The notes beneath the pieces were generated by a model that did not search any database, was not told the origin of the DNA, and was given only the letters and a program-made list of their open reading frames with translations. This document shows, in pieces, positions 1 to 11,318 of a stretch of 64,000 bases of DNA. Source of the DNA: an uncultured Pseudomonadales bacterium (GTDB taxonomy: Bacteria > Pseudomonadota > Gammaproteobacteria > Pseudomonadales > Cellvibrionaceae); assembly GCA_947488935.1 (NCBI GenBank), contig CANLBN010000001.1, forward strand, positions 558,001-622,000, read 5' to 3'. Position 1 is the first letter of the stretch, and each line of letters opens with the position of its first letter. A program made the position numbers and the translations under genes.

Positions 1-635
<635 letters not shown>

Positions 636-636
636 T

Positions 637-1473
637 ATGACAACTGACCACTACTGTGTTTTTGGCAACCCTATTTCTCATTCAAAATCTCCGCTACTCC
701 ATACTGAGTTTGCCAAACAAACCCAACAAGATTTGTCCTATACCGCTCAATGTGTTGATGTTAATGATTTCTCAAGCGCTGCTAATAAATTTTTTGAAGC
801 AGGTGGTAAGGGGCTAAATATCACCGTGCCTTTTAAACACGATGCCTTTAGCTTTGCAGAAAACTTAACGGAGCGCGCAAAACGTGCTGGTGCAGTTAAT
901 ACTTTATTTTTAAATAAAGATAATTCTATTACGGGTGACAATACCGATGGTATCGGGCTAGTCACAGATATTACAAAGCACTTAGAGTGGACAATTAAGA
1001 ATAAAAATATTTTAATCCTCGGTGCAGGTGGTGCAGTTCGTGGCATAGTAGAACCCTTTGTTAAAGAGTCCCCCAATTCAATTACCATTGTTAATCGCAC
1101 TAAAGAAAAAGCTCAGCAGCTAGCGAGTGATTTTTCAGATATTTTTTCTATTCAATCCTGTTCTTACTCTGAGCTTGCTGAGCGAGATAATGCTATCGCT
1201 TTTGATATTATTATTAACGGCTCATCAGCAAGCTTAAGTGGCAACTTGCCCCCTCTTCCCGATAATATTATTAATGAAAATACTTGCTGCTACGATATGA
1301 TGTATGCAAAAGAGCTGACGCCTTTTTTAGAATGGGCCAAAGAGAAAAAAGCCCCATCTATTAGTGACGGCTTAGGTATGCTAGTTTGCCAGGGTGCGGA
1401 ATCTTTTTTTATTTGGCGTGGCGTCAAGCCAGAGACAAAAAGCGTGATTCAATATATTCGCTCAATACTTTGA
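637..1473 (+). CDS. aroE: Shikimate dehydrogenase (NADP+)
   Basis: AroE reduces 3-dehydroshikimate to shikimate in the aromatic amino acid pathway. The 278-residue length is normal. The shikimate-binding SHSKSP is at residues 14-19, the catalytic Lys67 lies in NITVPFK, and Asp104 lies in DNTDG. The nucleotide-binding loop GAGGAVRG is at 129-136, followed by NRT, which is typical for NADP(H) preference. The C-terminal DGLGMLVCQGAESFFIW is characteristic of AroE rather than the YdiB or quinate paralogues. The start ATG follows the hemF stop by one base, indicating translational coupling. It converges with the response regulator gene; the 54-bp gap between them shows no clear terminator. Confidence 0.97.
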   Translation: MTTDHYCVFGNPISHSKSPLLHTEFAKQTQQDLSYTAQCVDVNDFSSAANKFFEAGGKGLNITVPFKHDAFSFAENLTERAKRAGAVNTLFLNKDNSITGDNTDGIGLVTDITKHLEWTIKNKNILILGAGGAVRGIVEPFVKESPNSITIVNRTKEKAQQLASDFSDIFSIQSCSYSELAERDNAIAFDIIINGSSASLSGNLPPLPDNIINENTCCYDMMYAKELTPFLEWAKEKKAPSISDGLGMLVCQGAESFFIWRGVKPETKSVIQYIRSIL

Positions 1474-1527
1474 TCGTAAGCCAAATTTACAAAGGCCTAA
1501 AAAGTGCTATATAAAAAGGCTGTAGGT

Positions 1528-3171
1528 TTAGTTAACAAATTCTGCAAATACTTCATTATATTGATTTGATAAAAATTGATAGCGTTCGTAATATTTACTA
1601 TCGGCCGCTATAGCACCAACATTATCTAGACAGACTTTTGTGTGCTCATACATCTCTTTATCTTTTCCTTCGCTTTCTGTCTTGGCTAAAATAACTTGGA
1701 TCATATTTAGATTTACACCAACGTGCCTTGGGAACATATTGCGTGCATCAGTAAATATTTTTAAGGACAAATCATAATCTTTATTCTGATAGGCTTCGAT
1801 ACCTTCATGGGTTAATTCTGCCGCGCATTGTTTACCAGCACGGGTTATAGGTTCGTCGCTAATGTCATCTATTCGTTGTACTACTTTTGCATCATCCTTC
1901 TTCTCTTTATAAATAGCATGTAACTCTTGATAAGCTTTTTTCTTATTATCGATCATCATATGTGATTGCGCATAGTCGAGCCTCACATCAATATCTTTTA
2001 AGTTTAACTTTTTAAATTCCTCTTCAGCTGCATGTAGATTGGCTTTCGCTAGATCAAGCTTGCCTTGATTTAGCAAAAGCTGTGCTTCTATAAATGCCGA
2101 TTTAACTTCATTTTTTTTGCCAGGAAATCGTCGCACCATGCGCTCAAGCATTGCCAATGCTTTTTTTATTCTTTCTTTACCTTTTTCGTTTACTGATTCT
2201 CGCGTGAGGCTAACGGTTTTACGTGCTAGGGCAAGATAGTCTTCTGCCTGTGCATAGCAGGAGTTATGATTCCATCGGATAGCCTCTTCATAGGCCTCTA
2301 GGCTCGTTTCTTCGTCATTGTTTACTTCGGCTATCTGGGCTAAACGACGATGACGTAAAATAGATTTTGGTGATAATTGTGTTGCTACCTTCGTTGACTC
2401 TTGCGCTTTTCTGTATTCTTTTAATTTTTCATAATATTCCGATAGCAGATCATGGGCTTCGATATAGCGATGATCATTTGCAATAATATCTGCCAATAGT
2501 CCCTCTACTTGGCCATAATCTTCTTTTTTAAGCAGTGTCTTAGCAAGCCCAATTTGAGCCCAAATTAAGGTTCTATCTTTTAGCACAGACTCGTATATTT
2601 TTTTGGCCTCACTATAGTTGCCCATTAATAAAAATAACTGCGCCTTGTATTGAATACAATCCCATGCGTACTTACTTTTTAATTTTATTTTTTCATTACA
2701 TTTTTCGATGGCCTTACCGTAGTCTCCATCATCAATAGCAATTTTTATACTCAGTAACTCTTCGTGCTTAAGTAGCCCCCTATCAGTACGGAGCCTCATG
2801 GTTTGCTGTGAGATAGGCTTGGTAATGTAGTCATCGGGCTGGTTCTCTATAGCACCTAGTACCATTTCACGAGAAACTTCGGCAGTGATAATAATAAACA
2901 AGGTGGTATATTTAAGCAGGCCCCTATGGCGCAGCTCCTCCAATACTTGCTGACCATCTTTAGACTCTTCAAGGTTATAGTCACATAAAATGAGCTCATA
3001 TTGATTGGCTTCGCACTTTTGCATGGCTTCATCACCACTAGCTGCAGTATCAATGTGTTGAGCACCAAAGGATTTAAGCATCCTTTTATAAGACGCCCTC
3101 ACCTCTGTTAAGTCATCTACCACTAAACAGCGCTTTTTTTCGTAAATTTTTATAATATCTATTTGTTGCAT
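1528..3171 (-). CDS. Response regulator with C-terminal TPR-like repeats
   Basis: This 547-residue cytoplasmic protein has an N-terminal CheY-like receiver domain (about residues 12-130) with acidic Asp19/Asp20, phosphoacceptor Asp64 in LILCDYNL, the conserved Thr near 97 and Lys in DDYITKPIS. From about 145 to 520 it is helical with spaced repeats such as YGKAIEKCNEKI, YSEAKKIYESVL, YRKAQES and DYDLSLKIFTDARNMFP, consistent with TPR-type protein-interaction repeats. No DNA-binding or enzymatic output domain is visible, so output is presumably through protein contacts. Receiver-TPR proteins of this kind occur in Vibrio and Shewanella (VieB-like). No partner histidine kinase is next to it. It lies downstream of gyrB behind a strong terminator, so it is likely a separate unit. 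Confidence 0.85.
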   Translation of the reverse strand: MQQIDIIKIYEKKRCLVVDDLTEVRASYKRMLKSFGAQHIDTAASGDEAMQKCEANQYELILCDYNLEESKDGQQVLEELRHRGLLKYTTLFIIITAEVSREMVLGAIENQPDDYITKPISQQTMRLRTDRGLLKHEELLSIKIAIDDGDYGKAIEKCNEKIKLKSKYAWDCIQYKAQLFLLMGNYSEAKKIYESVLKDRTLIWAQIGLAKTLLKKEDYGQVEGLLADIIANDHRYIEAHDLLSEYYEKLKEYRKAQESTKVATQLSPKSILRHRRLAQIAEVNNDEETSLEAYEEAIRWNHNSCYAQAEDYLALARKTVSLTRESVNEKGKERIKKALAMLERMVRRFPGKKNEVKSAFIEAQLLLNQGKLDLAKANLHAAEEEFKKLNLKDIDVRLDYAQSHMMIDNKKKAYQELHAIYKEKKDDAKVVQRIDDISDEPITRAGKQCAAELTHEGIEAYQNKDYDLSLKIFTDARNMFPRHVGVNLNMIQVILAKTESEGKDKEMYEHTKVCLDNVGAIAADSKYYERYQFLSNQYNEVFAEFVN

Positions 3172-3280
3172 TTTTAGCCAAAAGTTAAAATTGAAAATCT
3201 ATTTACTTAAGTATAATCAATAATTCTGGTAACGCTAAAAACGGTTTAATAATAGTTAAAGGTTATAAGATGAGTTATCC

Positions 3281-3321
3281 TAATAGCAAAAAGCCAGCTT
3301 AAAGCTGGCTTTTTGCTATTA
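3281..3321 (-). terminator. Intrinsic terminator of gyrB (41-bp near-perfect palindrome)
   Basis: Two 20-base arms beginning TAATAGCAAAAAGCCAGC are exact reverse complements around a single central base. The stem ends in a run of T on either strand, so it can stop transcription in both directions. It lies 22 bases past the gyrB stop codon. Confidence 0.9.
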
Positions 3322-3343
3322 TAGAGATGAGAATTTATCTTAT

Positions 3344-5815
<2,472 letters not shown>

Positions 5816-6934
5816 CTAACAGTATTTTTGTTGAACATCTCCGTGTTCCACGTGAAACAAATTGATATTCACTTCTTCTATATCTTCACTGTTTGAGCTA
5901 TCCCAAACAGATAATAAATTATCTTTATATATACCTGTTACAAACACTTGGCTTTTAAGGCTAATAAGTGCTTTTGTGAGCTTTTTAGCATTATCAATAT
6001 CCAGCTCCGCGAGCAAATCATCGATAAGAAAAACACATTGCTTTCCTGTAGCCTCCGAAAAAAGATAAGCCTGTGCGATGTGTAAAGAGCAAATTAATGA
6101 TTTTTCTTGCCCTCGACTCAGTATATCTGAGGCTAACTGTGTGCCTACTTTAAATTTTAAATCTGCTCTGTGTGGACCATAGTTCGTGTAGCCAGACCGG
6201 ATATCTTTTTCAAAGCTAGACTTTAATATATCTCCAAAGTCTTCTTCTTCATTCCAGCCCGCTTTATAGCTGATGTCCACGTCAAATCCGAGGTCACTAA
6301 ACTTATTCTCATTACTATAAAAGCTATTCTTAAAATCATTTAATACATTTTTTCTTAATTGATTTATAGTATTACTAGTCGCTATAAATTCTTGATCCCA
6401 GAGGGCTATATCTGAATAGCTTATTTTATCATGCTTAAGCGCACTATTCCGCTGTTTAATAACTCTCTGTAATCGCTTCCATGCACTGGCAAATTCGGGT
6501 TTCACGTGAAACACCATCCAATCCAAGAAACGTTTCCGTTGAGAAGAAGAGCCCTCTAACAGTAAAAAAGCATCGGCGTTTATTATTTGAAGGGGAAGCT
6601 CTTGTGCCAGAGAGATGGCCGACTGAACATTATCACCATTAACACGGATCACATTTTTTCCTGATCGCGCTCTTTGAATGCCTATTGTCCCTCTATCATT
6701 ACTATTAAGTAATTCACCAAAAACTGTTAAATCTGATTGAGTATGCTCGATAATCGTCCTGATTTTATGGCTCCGAAAAGAGCGGCCTAAGCCTAGTAGG
6801 GCAACTGCCTCTAGTAGGCTCGTTTTACCGCTGCCATTTTGGCCATAAAAGATATTGATGTTTGGAGACAATGCGACTGAAACATTATCGAGATTTCGTA
6901 AGTTTGTAATTTGGAGCCGCTTAAGTAAAGACAT
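5816..6934 (-). CDS. recF: DNA replication and repair protein RecF
   Basis: RecF is an SMC-like ATPase that helps load RecA at gaps with RecO and RecR. The 372-residue protein has Walker A GQNGSGKTS at 31-39, the ABC signature region LSRGQEKSLICSLHIAQA and Walker B FLIDDLLAELD near 300. It lies between dnaN and gyrB on the same strand, with a perfect palindrome at the dnaN end. Two parS-like ParB binding sites lie within the coding sequence (5844-5859 and 6498-6513), so part of its codon choice serves chromosome segregation. Confidence 0.96.
   Translation of the reverse strand: MSLLKRLQITNLRNLDNVSVALSPNINIFYGQNGSGKTSLLEAVALLGLGRSFRSHKIRTIIEHTQSDLTVFGELLNSNDRGTIGIQRARSGKNVIRVNGDNVQSAISLAQELPLQIINADAFLLLEGSSSQRKRFLDWMVFHVKPEFASAWKRLQRVIKQRNSALKHDKISYSDIALWDQEFIATSNTINQLRKNVLNDFKNSFYSNENKFSDLGFDVDISYKAGWNEEEDFGDILKSSFEKDIRSGYTNYGPHRADLKFKVGTQLASDILSRGQEKSLICSLHIAQAYLFSEATGKQCVFLIDDLLAELDIDNAKKLTKALISLKSQVFVTGIYKDNLLSVWDSSNSEDIEEVNINLFHVEHGDVQQKYC
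5844..5859. promoter_or_regulatory. parS-like ParB binding site 1 (inside recF)
   Basis: The 16-mer TGTTCCACGTGAAACA fits the bacterial parS consensus TGTTNCACGTGNAACA. It deviates from perfect dyad symmetry at one position pair. It lies near the 3' end of recF, about 12 kb from parA-parB. Confidence 0.9.
6498..6513. promoter_or_regulatory. parS-like ParB binding site 2 (inside recF)
   Basis: GGTTTCACGTGAAACA contains the perfect 14-base palindrome GTTTCACGTGAAAC and differs from the 16-base parS consensus only at its first base. It lies 654 bases from site 1, in the same gene. Confidence 0.88.
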
Positions 6935-6966
6935 AAGTAGCGGGCGGTTAGCAGAAGGTATAAGCA

Positions 6967-6990
6967 GAGACTATAATCAATTATAGTCTC
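6967..6990. repeat. Perfect inverted repeat at the dnaN-recF junction
   Basis: GAGACTATAAT and ATTATAGTCTC are exact reverse complements separated by two bases. The dnaN stop codon lies inside the right arm. There is no following T-run in the minus direction, so an RNA hairpin for processing or partial attenuation fits better than a full terminator. Confidence 0.7.
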
Positions 6991-8087
6991 ATCGGCATAA
7001 CAACATAAACTGAATCGCCAGACTCAGGCTCTTCTATTAAAGCACTACTATTTGCATCAGATAATGTTAACTTAATATTATCTGTAGAGAGTACGCTCGT
7101 AACATCTTGCAAGTAGCTAACATTAAAGCCTATTTCAATGTTATCACCACTATAATCAACAACAACTTGTTCTTCTGCTTCTTCTTGTTCTGGATTATTA
7201 GCAACAATAGTTAACATACCATCGGCAAGGGTTAACCTAACACCGCGATATTTTTCATTGGATAAAATAGCTGTGCGGCCAAAGGCTTGCTTCAGCTCTG
7301 CCCTATCGCCCAACAATATATTGTTACCGCCTTTTGGAAGAACACGTTCATAATCAGGAAACTTACCATCGACTAACTTAGAGGTTAAAGTGTAGTCATT
7401 TGCCTCTACTCTAATATGGTGGCCACTCAGTGTTACATTGACTGTTGCATCTTCTTCTTTGAGTAATCGAGATAATTCAACAACGCCTTTACGGGGCAAA
7501 ATGGCTTGAGTTTTATTTGGCACATTAATATCTATCTCACGCGTACACATCGCTAAGCGATGGCCGTCTGTTGCAACACAGCGCAAGGTATTGTTCTCTA
7601 CCTCCCAAAGCATGCCATTGAGATAATAGCGAACATCCTGCTGAGCCATCGCAAATGAAGTTCTATCAATAAGCCGTTTAATCAAAAACTGCGCACAGGA
7701 GAACTGCACATCACCGATTGTCGTTTCTGTAGAAGGAAAATCATTAGCAGGTAATGTGGATAAAACAAAACGACTACGAGAGCTTTTAACCAAGAGTCGT
7801 TGATCTTCATCGAGCGTCATTTCTATCGTTGCATCATCTGGAAGAGAGCGGCAAATATCGAGTAGCTTTCTGGCAGGAACTGTAATCTCACCAATATCTG
7901 TTACCGACTCAACGCTAAGCCTGCCAACAATTTCAACTTCTAAATCTGTACCTGTGAGAGATAAATTATCTTCCGTTAATACAAATAATATATTCGCTAA
8001 TACGGGCAATGTTTGTCGTCTTTCAACTGCACCAGCAACTAGCTGAAGAGGGCCCAATAAAGCATCACGCTTAACTGTAAATTTCAT
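6981..8087 (-). CDS. dnaN: DNA polymerase III beta sliding clamp
   Basis: DnaN forms the dimeric ring clamp that tethers DNA polymerase III to DNA. The 368-residue protein begins MKFTVKRDALLGPLQ and carries the family blocks LPVLANILF, VPARKLLDICRSLP, ATDGHRLA and the C-terminal PMRL that closes the peptide-binding pocket. The open frame extends 30 codons further upstream (to 8177), but those residues are unlike the family and would run into the dnaA-dnaN spacer. The ATG at 8087 is preceded by AAGAGAAA and gives the normal family length. Confidence 0.98.
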   Translation of the reverse strand: MKFTVKRDALLGPLQLVAGAVERRQTLPVLANILFVLTEDNLSLTGTDLEVEIVGRLSVESVTDIGEITVPARKLLDICRSLPDDATIEMTLDEDQRLLVKSSRSRFVLSTLPANDFPSTETTIGDVQFSCAQFLIKRLIDRTSFAMAQQDVRYYLNGMLWEVENNTLRCVATDGHRLAMCTREIDINVPNKTQAILPRKGVVELSRLLKEEDATVNVTLSGHHIRVEANDYTLTSKLVDGKFPDYERVLPKGGNNILLGDRAELKQAFGRTAILSNEKYRGVRLTLADGMLTIVANNPEQEEAEEQVVVDYSGDNIEIGFNVSYLQDVTSVLSTDNIKLTLSDANSSALIEEPESGDSVYVVMPMRL

Positions 8088-8138
8088 GTATTTTCTCTTA
8101 TATCCATTAGACTCAATGTACGGATGCTTGAGGAAGCC

Positions 8139-8166
8139 ACTTGTGTGTAAGTACTCACATACAAGT
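8139..8166. repeat. 28-base near-palindrome between dnaA and dnaN
   Basis: Read outward from the centre, 12 of 14 position pairs are Watson-Crick, one is G-T and one is a mismatch. The arms begin ACTTGT and end ACAAGT. It lies 52 bases upstream of the dnaN start, where a leader hairpin or an operator could act. Confidence 0.55.
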
Positions 8167-8228
8167 AACAATAACAAGTCTTAATTCCGTAAGATTATAA
8201 CAGATTTGTTTAATTTTTTATAAAGCGT

Positions 8229-9890
8229 TTAGGTCGTTAATAGGCGCTGTAGATTTTTCCAGTCCTGCTGAATTTCAGCATCAATGGCACACAACTCTTT
8301 TACTTTACGACAGGCATGCAAAACAGTTGTATGATCTCTACCACCAAAAGCATCACCTATTTCAGGAAGGCTATGGTTAGTTAATTCTTTAGCAAGCGCC
8401 ATGGCAACCTGACGTGGGCGTGCAACAGAGCGGCTTCGGCGTTTGGAAGTAAACTCTGCCACCTTAACTTTATAATATTCACCAACAACGCGCTGAATAT
8501 TACTAATACTCACCTGTTTATCTTGTAGCGCCAATAAATCTTTTAACGCCTCTTTAACAAGGTCAACCGTAATCAAGCGACGTGTAAAAGAGGCATTGGC
8601 AACAACGCGCTTTAATGCACCCTCTAATTCACGGACATTAGAGCGCACTCGTTGGGCAATAAAAAAAGCAGCCTCATAGGGTAGATCTATTTTTATCTCT
8701 TCGGCTCGCTTTAATAAAATAGCAGCTCGGGTCTCAAGCTCGGGTGGTTCAACCTCTACGGTTAACCCCCAACCAAATCGAGACTTAAGGCGCTCTTCTA
8801 AATTAGATATAACTTTGGGGTAGCGGTCACAGGTTAGAATGATCTGTTGATTACCCTCTAACAACGCATTAAAGGTATGGAAAAACTCTTCCTGTGAGCG
8901 ATCTTTACCCGCAAAAAATTGAATATCATCAATCAATAGAGCATCAACTGATCGATAATAACGCTTAAAATCATTGATTGCGTTGAGTTGCAATGCCTTT
9001 ACCATATCGGCAACGAATCGCTCCGAATGCAAATAAACAACTTTAGCATTAGGGTTCTGTGCCAACATACCATTGCCAACAGCATGCATTAAATGTGTTT
9101 TACCTAAACCAACCCCACCATAAATAAATAAGGGGTTATAGGATTCACCTGGGTTTTCAACAACCTGCTGAGCAGCAGCCAAACCCATCTGATTAGATTT
9201 ACCTTCAACAAAGCTCTCAAAGGTAAAGGATTTGTTTAAACCTGTACGATGTTGCAAGCCTCCCTGAACCGTAAGATCTGATAAAATTCGTTGTTTATTT
9301 TTACCTACATCAGTATCTAAACCATAGGAGGCGGGCTTTGTAGCTGCTTTTTCAGCCTTAGCAGCAGGCCCACCACTACCTGCTGACCGAGATAAACCAT
9401 AAGCCGACCTCAGGTTACTTGGCTCCTCTAAATTTTCGATATTTTGTTTAGTATTCTCTCCAGCTATATCCTCTGCTACGTCATCTTGATGATTAGCAAC
9501 GGGGGTTTCAACTATTGAGTCAGTATTAGCTGTATAGGTAGTACTATTATTAATAGCATTACTTTTACCAGTACTATTACTTGCTCTATTGTGTAACTGA
9601 GGTGCTGCTCCTTCAAAGGCCGACTTAGAGCGAGCAGCTACTTTTATAGAGACCGAGACAGGTGGTGTAATTGCAGCATGAGAAAAGTAATGAAAAACAA
9701 GCTCATTAATGCGCTGCTTAAATTTATCGTTAACCCAGTCGGCAATAAATCGATTAGGCGCCATCAGACAAAACTCGCCTGTCGATTGATCGGCTAGTGT
9801 AGTAAGGGGTCTAATCCATGTATTAAATTGCTGTGCAGATAATTCTTGCTCAAGCGAGTTAACGCATTGCTCCCAAATAGCACCTGTCAA
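8229..9890 (-). CDS. dnaA: Chromosomal replication initiator protein DnaA
   Basis: DnaA binds DnaA boxes at oriC and opens the duplex. Domain I (residues 1-75) begins [24 protein letters not shown]. Domain II is an unusually long Ser/Asn/Ala-rich linker (about 85-215), which explains the 553 residues compared with about 460-510 usually. The AAA+ domain has Walker [10 protein letters not shown] at 258-266, LLIDDIQF and [11 protein letters not shown]. The C-terminal helix-turn-helix ends [14 protein letters not shown]. The only suitable start is TTG, with AAAGG just upstream. The gene is first in the dnaA-dnaN-recF-gyrB direction and diverges from rpmH across an AT-rich region with DnaA boxes. 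Confidence 0.98.
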   Translation of the reverse strand: MTGAIWEQCVNSLEQELSAQQFNTWIRPLTTLADQSTGEFCLMAPNRFIADWVNDKFKQRINELVFHYFSHAAITPPVSVSIKVAARSKSAFEGAAPQLHNRASNSTGKSNAINNSTTYTANTDSIVETPVANHQDDVAEDIAGENTKQNIENLEEPSNLRSAYGLSRSAGSGGPAAKAEKAATKPASYGLDTDVGKNKQRILSDLTVQGGLQHRTGLNKSFTFESFVEGKSNQMGLAAAQQVVENPGESYNPLFIYGGVGLGKTHLMHAVGNGMLAQNPNAKVVYLHSERFVADMVKALQLNAINDFKRYYRSVDALLIDDIQFFAGKDRSQEEFFHTFNALLEGNQQIILTCDRYPKVISNLEERLKSRFGWGLTVEVEPPELETRAAILLKRAEEIKIDLPYEAAFFIAQRVRSNVRELEGALKRVVANASFTRRLITVDLVKEALKDLLALQDKQVSISNIQRVVGEYYKVKVAEFTSKRRSRSVARPRQVAMALAKELTNHSLPEIGDAFGGRDHTTVLHACRKVKELCAIDAEIQQDWKNLQRLLTT

Positions 9891-10431
9891 CGACCTTTCT
9901 CCTATGAATACCTATATTATTATAATTAGAAAATGAGCTAATTTATTAAAGTATCGAGCCCATTTAAAAAACAAGATGTGCATTTTACGCACCTTAAAAA
10001 ATTATAGCTATACTTATCCACAATTATTCTTATATTTACTGAACAAGTTAACAATAAATTATTTTTTTTATATTTATCAAAGACTTAAAAAAACAATCAT
10101 ATTAACCACAATCAACAAGGTAGTATTTAGAATAAAAATAACTGTTGGTAAATATGTTGATAAGCTGTTTAAATAAAGTTAGTATGTGGTTAATTAACGC
10201 CTTTTTCTCAGTAAACTTACGCTTTATATTTTCTAGCCCTTATTTTATTTCGAAGTATTCATAAAAAGTCTATGGCTTAAGTGCTTTTCTTGATTGCTTT
10301 TTGGTGAATAATTCTTTAGAATCGCGCCTCTTTTTTGTTCCACTGTATAGATTGTTTTAAAGAATCTATTAAATCGTGGGCAAAGCCGATATTTTTACTG
10401 CACCATCAAAATATAGTCACAGGACATTGTC
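9891..10431. other. Candidate oriC segment between dnaA and rpmH
   Basis: This is a 541-base, very AT-rich gap between divergent dnaA and rpmH, the place where Pseudomonas carries its origin. A perfect DnaA box TTATCCACA is at 10014-10022. One-mismatch boxes are TTAACCACA at 10102-10110, TTATCAACA (minus strand) at 10155-10163 and TTAACCACA (minus strand) at 10185-10193. AT-only runs at 10055-10100 could be the unwinding element. I see no GATC sites, so SeqA/Dam-type control is not indicated. The right end carries the rpmH promoter. Confidence 0.7.
10294..10322 (+). promoter_or_regulatory. Predicted sigma70 promoter of rpmH
   Basis: TTGCTT (10294-10299) and TAGAAT (10317-10322) are separated by exactly 17 bases, about 110 bases before the rpmH start. 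Confidence 0.6.
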
Positions 10432-10566
10432 ATGAAAAGAACTTTTCAACCAAGCGTACTTAAACGCAAGCGTACCCACGGTTTTCGCGCAAGAATGGCA
10501 ACCAAAGCTGGGCGTAAAATCTTAGCTCGCCGTCGTGCTAAAGGTCGTAAAGTTTTAGCCGCATAA
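10432..10566 (+). CDS. rpmH: 50S ribosomal protein L34
   Basis: This 44-residue basic protein of the large ribosomal subunit starts [20 protein letters not shown] and ends [13 protein letters not shown], which is the L34 family throughout. The ATG is preceded by ACAGGACATTGTC. It heads the conserved rpmH-rnpA-yidD-yidC-mnmE order and diverges from dnaA. A strong hairpin follows 12 bases after the stop codon, which could set the ratio of abundant L34 to scarce RNase P protein. Confidence 0.98.
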   Translation: MKRTFQPSVLKRKRTHGFRARMATKAGRKILARRRAKGRKVLAA

Positions 10567-10578
10567 CACCTTTCTTTA

Positions 10579-10609
10579 ATTGATCGTCTATTGTTGATAG
10601 GCGATCAAT
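10579..10609 (+). repeat. Stem-loop between rpmH and rnpA
   Basis: Two 13-base arms beginning ATTGATCG and ending CGATCAAT pair fully except for one G-T wobble, with a five-base loop. No T-run follows, so it is more likely an RNA processing, stability or attenuation element than a terminator. The first in-frame TTG of the rnpA frame (10591) lies at the arm-loop boundary. Confidence 0.75.
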
Positions 10610-10662
10610 CGAAAATACTTTTCTTGAATAGAAACTTGCTTTATAAAAATAGCAGTAACTCT

Positions 10663-11028
10663 TTGTTACCTGTCTCCTTTTGCCTGCCTAAAACAAACAA
10701 ACTTCTTAATAAAAAAGAGTTCTCTTGGGTTTTCGAAAGCGCAACTTATAAGGCATCTCATAGGCACTGCCTAATCTTGGCGCGCAATAGCCAAGATGAC
10801 CGACCAAGACTCGGGCTGGTTATCGCAAAAAAACATATTAAACTGGCTGTCCAAAGAAACCGTATTAAGCGAATTGTTCGCGAAAGTTTTCGGCACAATC
10901 AGCACCAACTTCCCCAAATAGATGCTATAGTGCTGTCCCGAAATGGGCTGGCAAACCTTGATAACCCGACTATCTATAAAATGCTCGATCAGCTATGGCA
11001 AAAGATTCAACGAAAAGCTTCAGTATAA
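10663..11028 (+). CDS. rnpA: Ribonuclease P protein component
   Basis: RnpA is the protein subunit that assists the RNase P RNA in 5' maturation of tRNA. The family block LGLVIAKKHIKLAVQRNRIKRIVRESFR, the RNR motif, is complete, preceded by the typical KTNKLLNKKEFSWVF start. The frame contains no usable ATG or GTG, only TTG codons at 10591, 10594, 10624, 10636 and 10663. I chose 10663 because it gives about 121 residues, as in E. coli RnpA, and avoids the hairpin that covers 10591. None has a clear Shine-Dalgarno. The end overlaps yidD by 34 bases. Confidence 0.85.
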   Translation: MLPVSFCLPKTNKLLNKKEFSWVFESATYKASHRHCLILARNSQDDRPRLGLVIAKKHIKLAVQRNRIKRIVRESFRHNQHQLPQIDAIVLSRNGLANLDNPTIYKMLDQLWQKIQRKASV

Positions 11029-11273
11029 ATAACTGCTTGTCAGTTCTCGCTATAAAATGCCTAAAAGCTTATCAGCTTGTACTGAGCCCTTGGATCGGGA
11101 ATCAATGCCGATTTACACCTAGTTGCTCAAATTATGCCATTGATGCCTATAACCATTTTGGGTTTATTAAAGCAACGTGGCTAACGCTAAAACGATTAGC
11201 TAAATGTAACCCATGGCATGAGGGTGGTATCGATGAGATACCTTCTACGGGTAAAAATAAAAACTTAACTTAA
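10995..11273 (+). CDS. yidD: Membrane protein insertion efficiency factor YidD
   Basis: This small (92-residue) inner-membrane-associated protein assists YidC-dependent insertion. The family core is complete: LKAYQLVLSPWIGNQCRFTPSCSNYAIDAYNHFG, then LTLKRLAKCNPWHEGGIDEIP. The conserved cysteines and the amphipathic N-terminal helix are present. The ATG overlaps the 3' end of rnpA by 34 bases in another frame, which is usual for this operon and implies coupled translation. yidC follows after 45 bases. Confidence 0.95.
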   Translation: MAKDSTKSFSINNCLSVLAIKCLKAYQLVLSPWIGNQCRFTPSCSNYAIDAYNHFGFIKATWLTLKRLAKCNPWHEGGIDEIPSTGKNKNLT

Positions 11274-11318
11274 CTCTTTATTAAATACACTTAACAACTC
11301 AATACTGGTAGCAAAAAG

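Noticed and set aside
9976..10176. 66-codon open frame in the dnaA-rpmH gap
   Set aside because: It is composed of AT-rich Tyr/Leu/Lys/Ile codons with no Shine-Dalgarno and overlaps the DnaA boxes; it looks like chance.
10591..10593. TTG at 10591 as the start of rnpA
   Set aside because: It lies at the edge of the hairpin loop, has no Shine-Dalgarno and adds 24 residues absent from the family; 10663 is preferred though also not certain.
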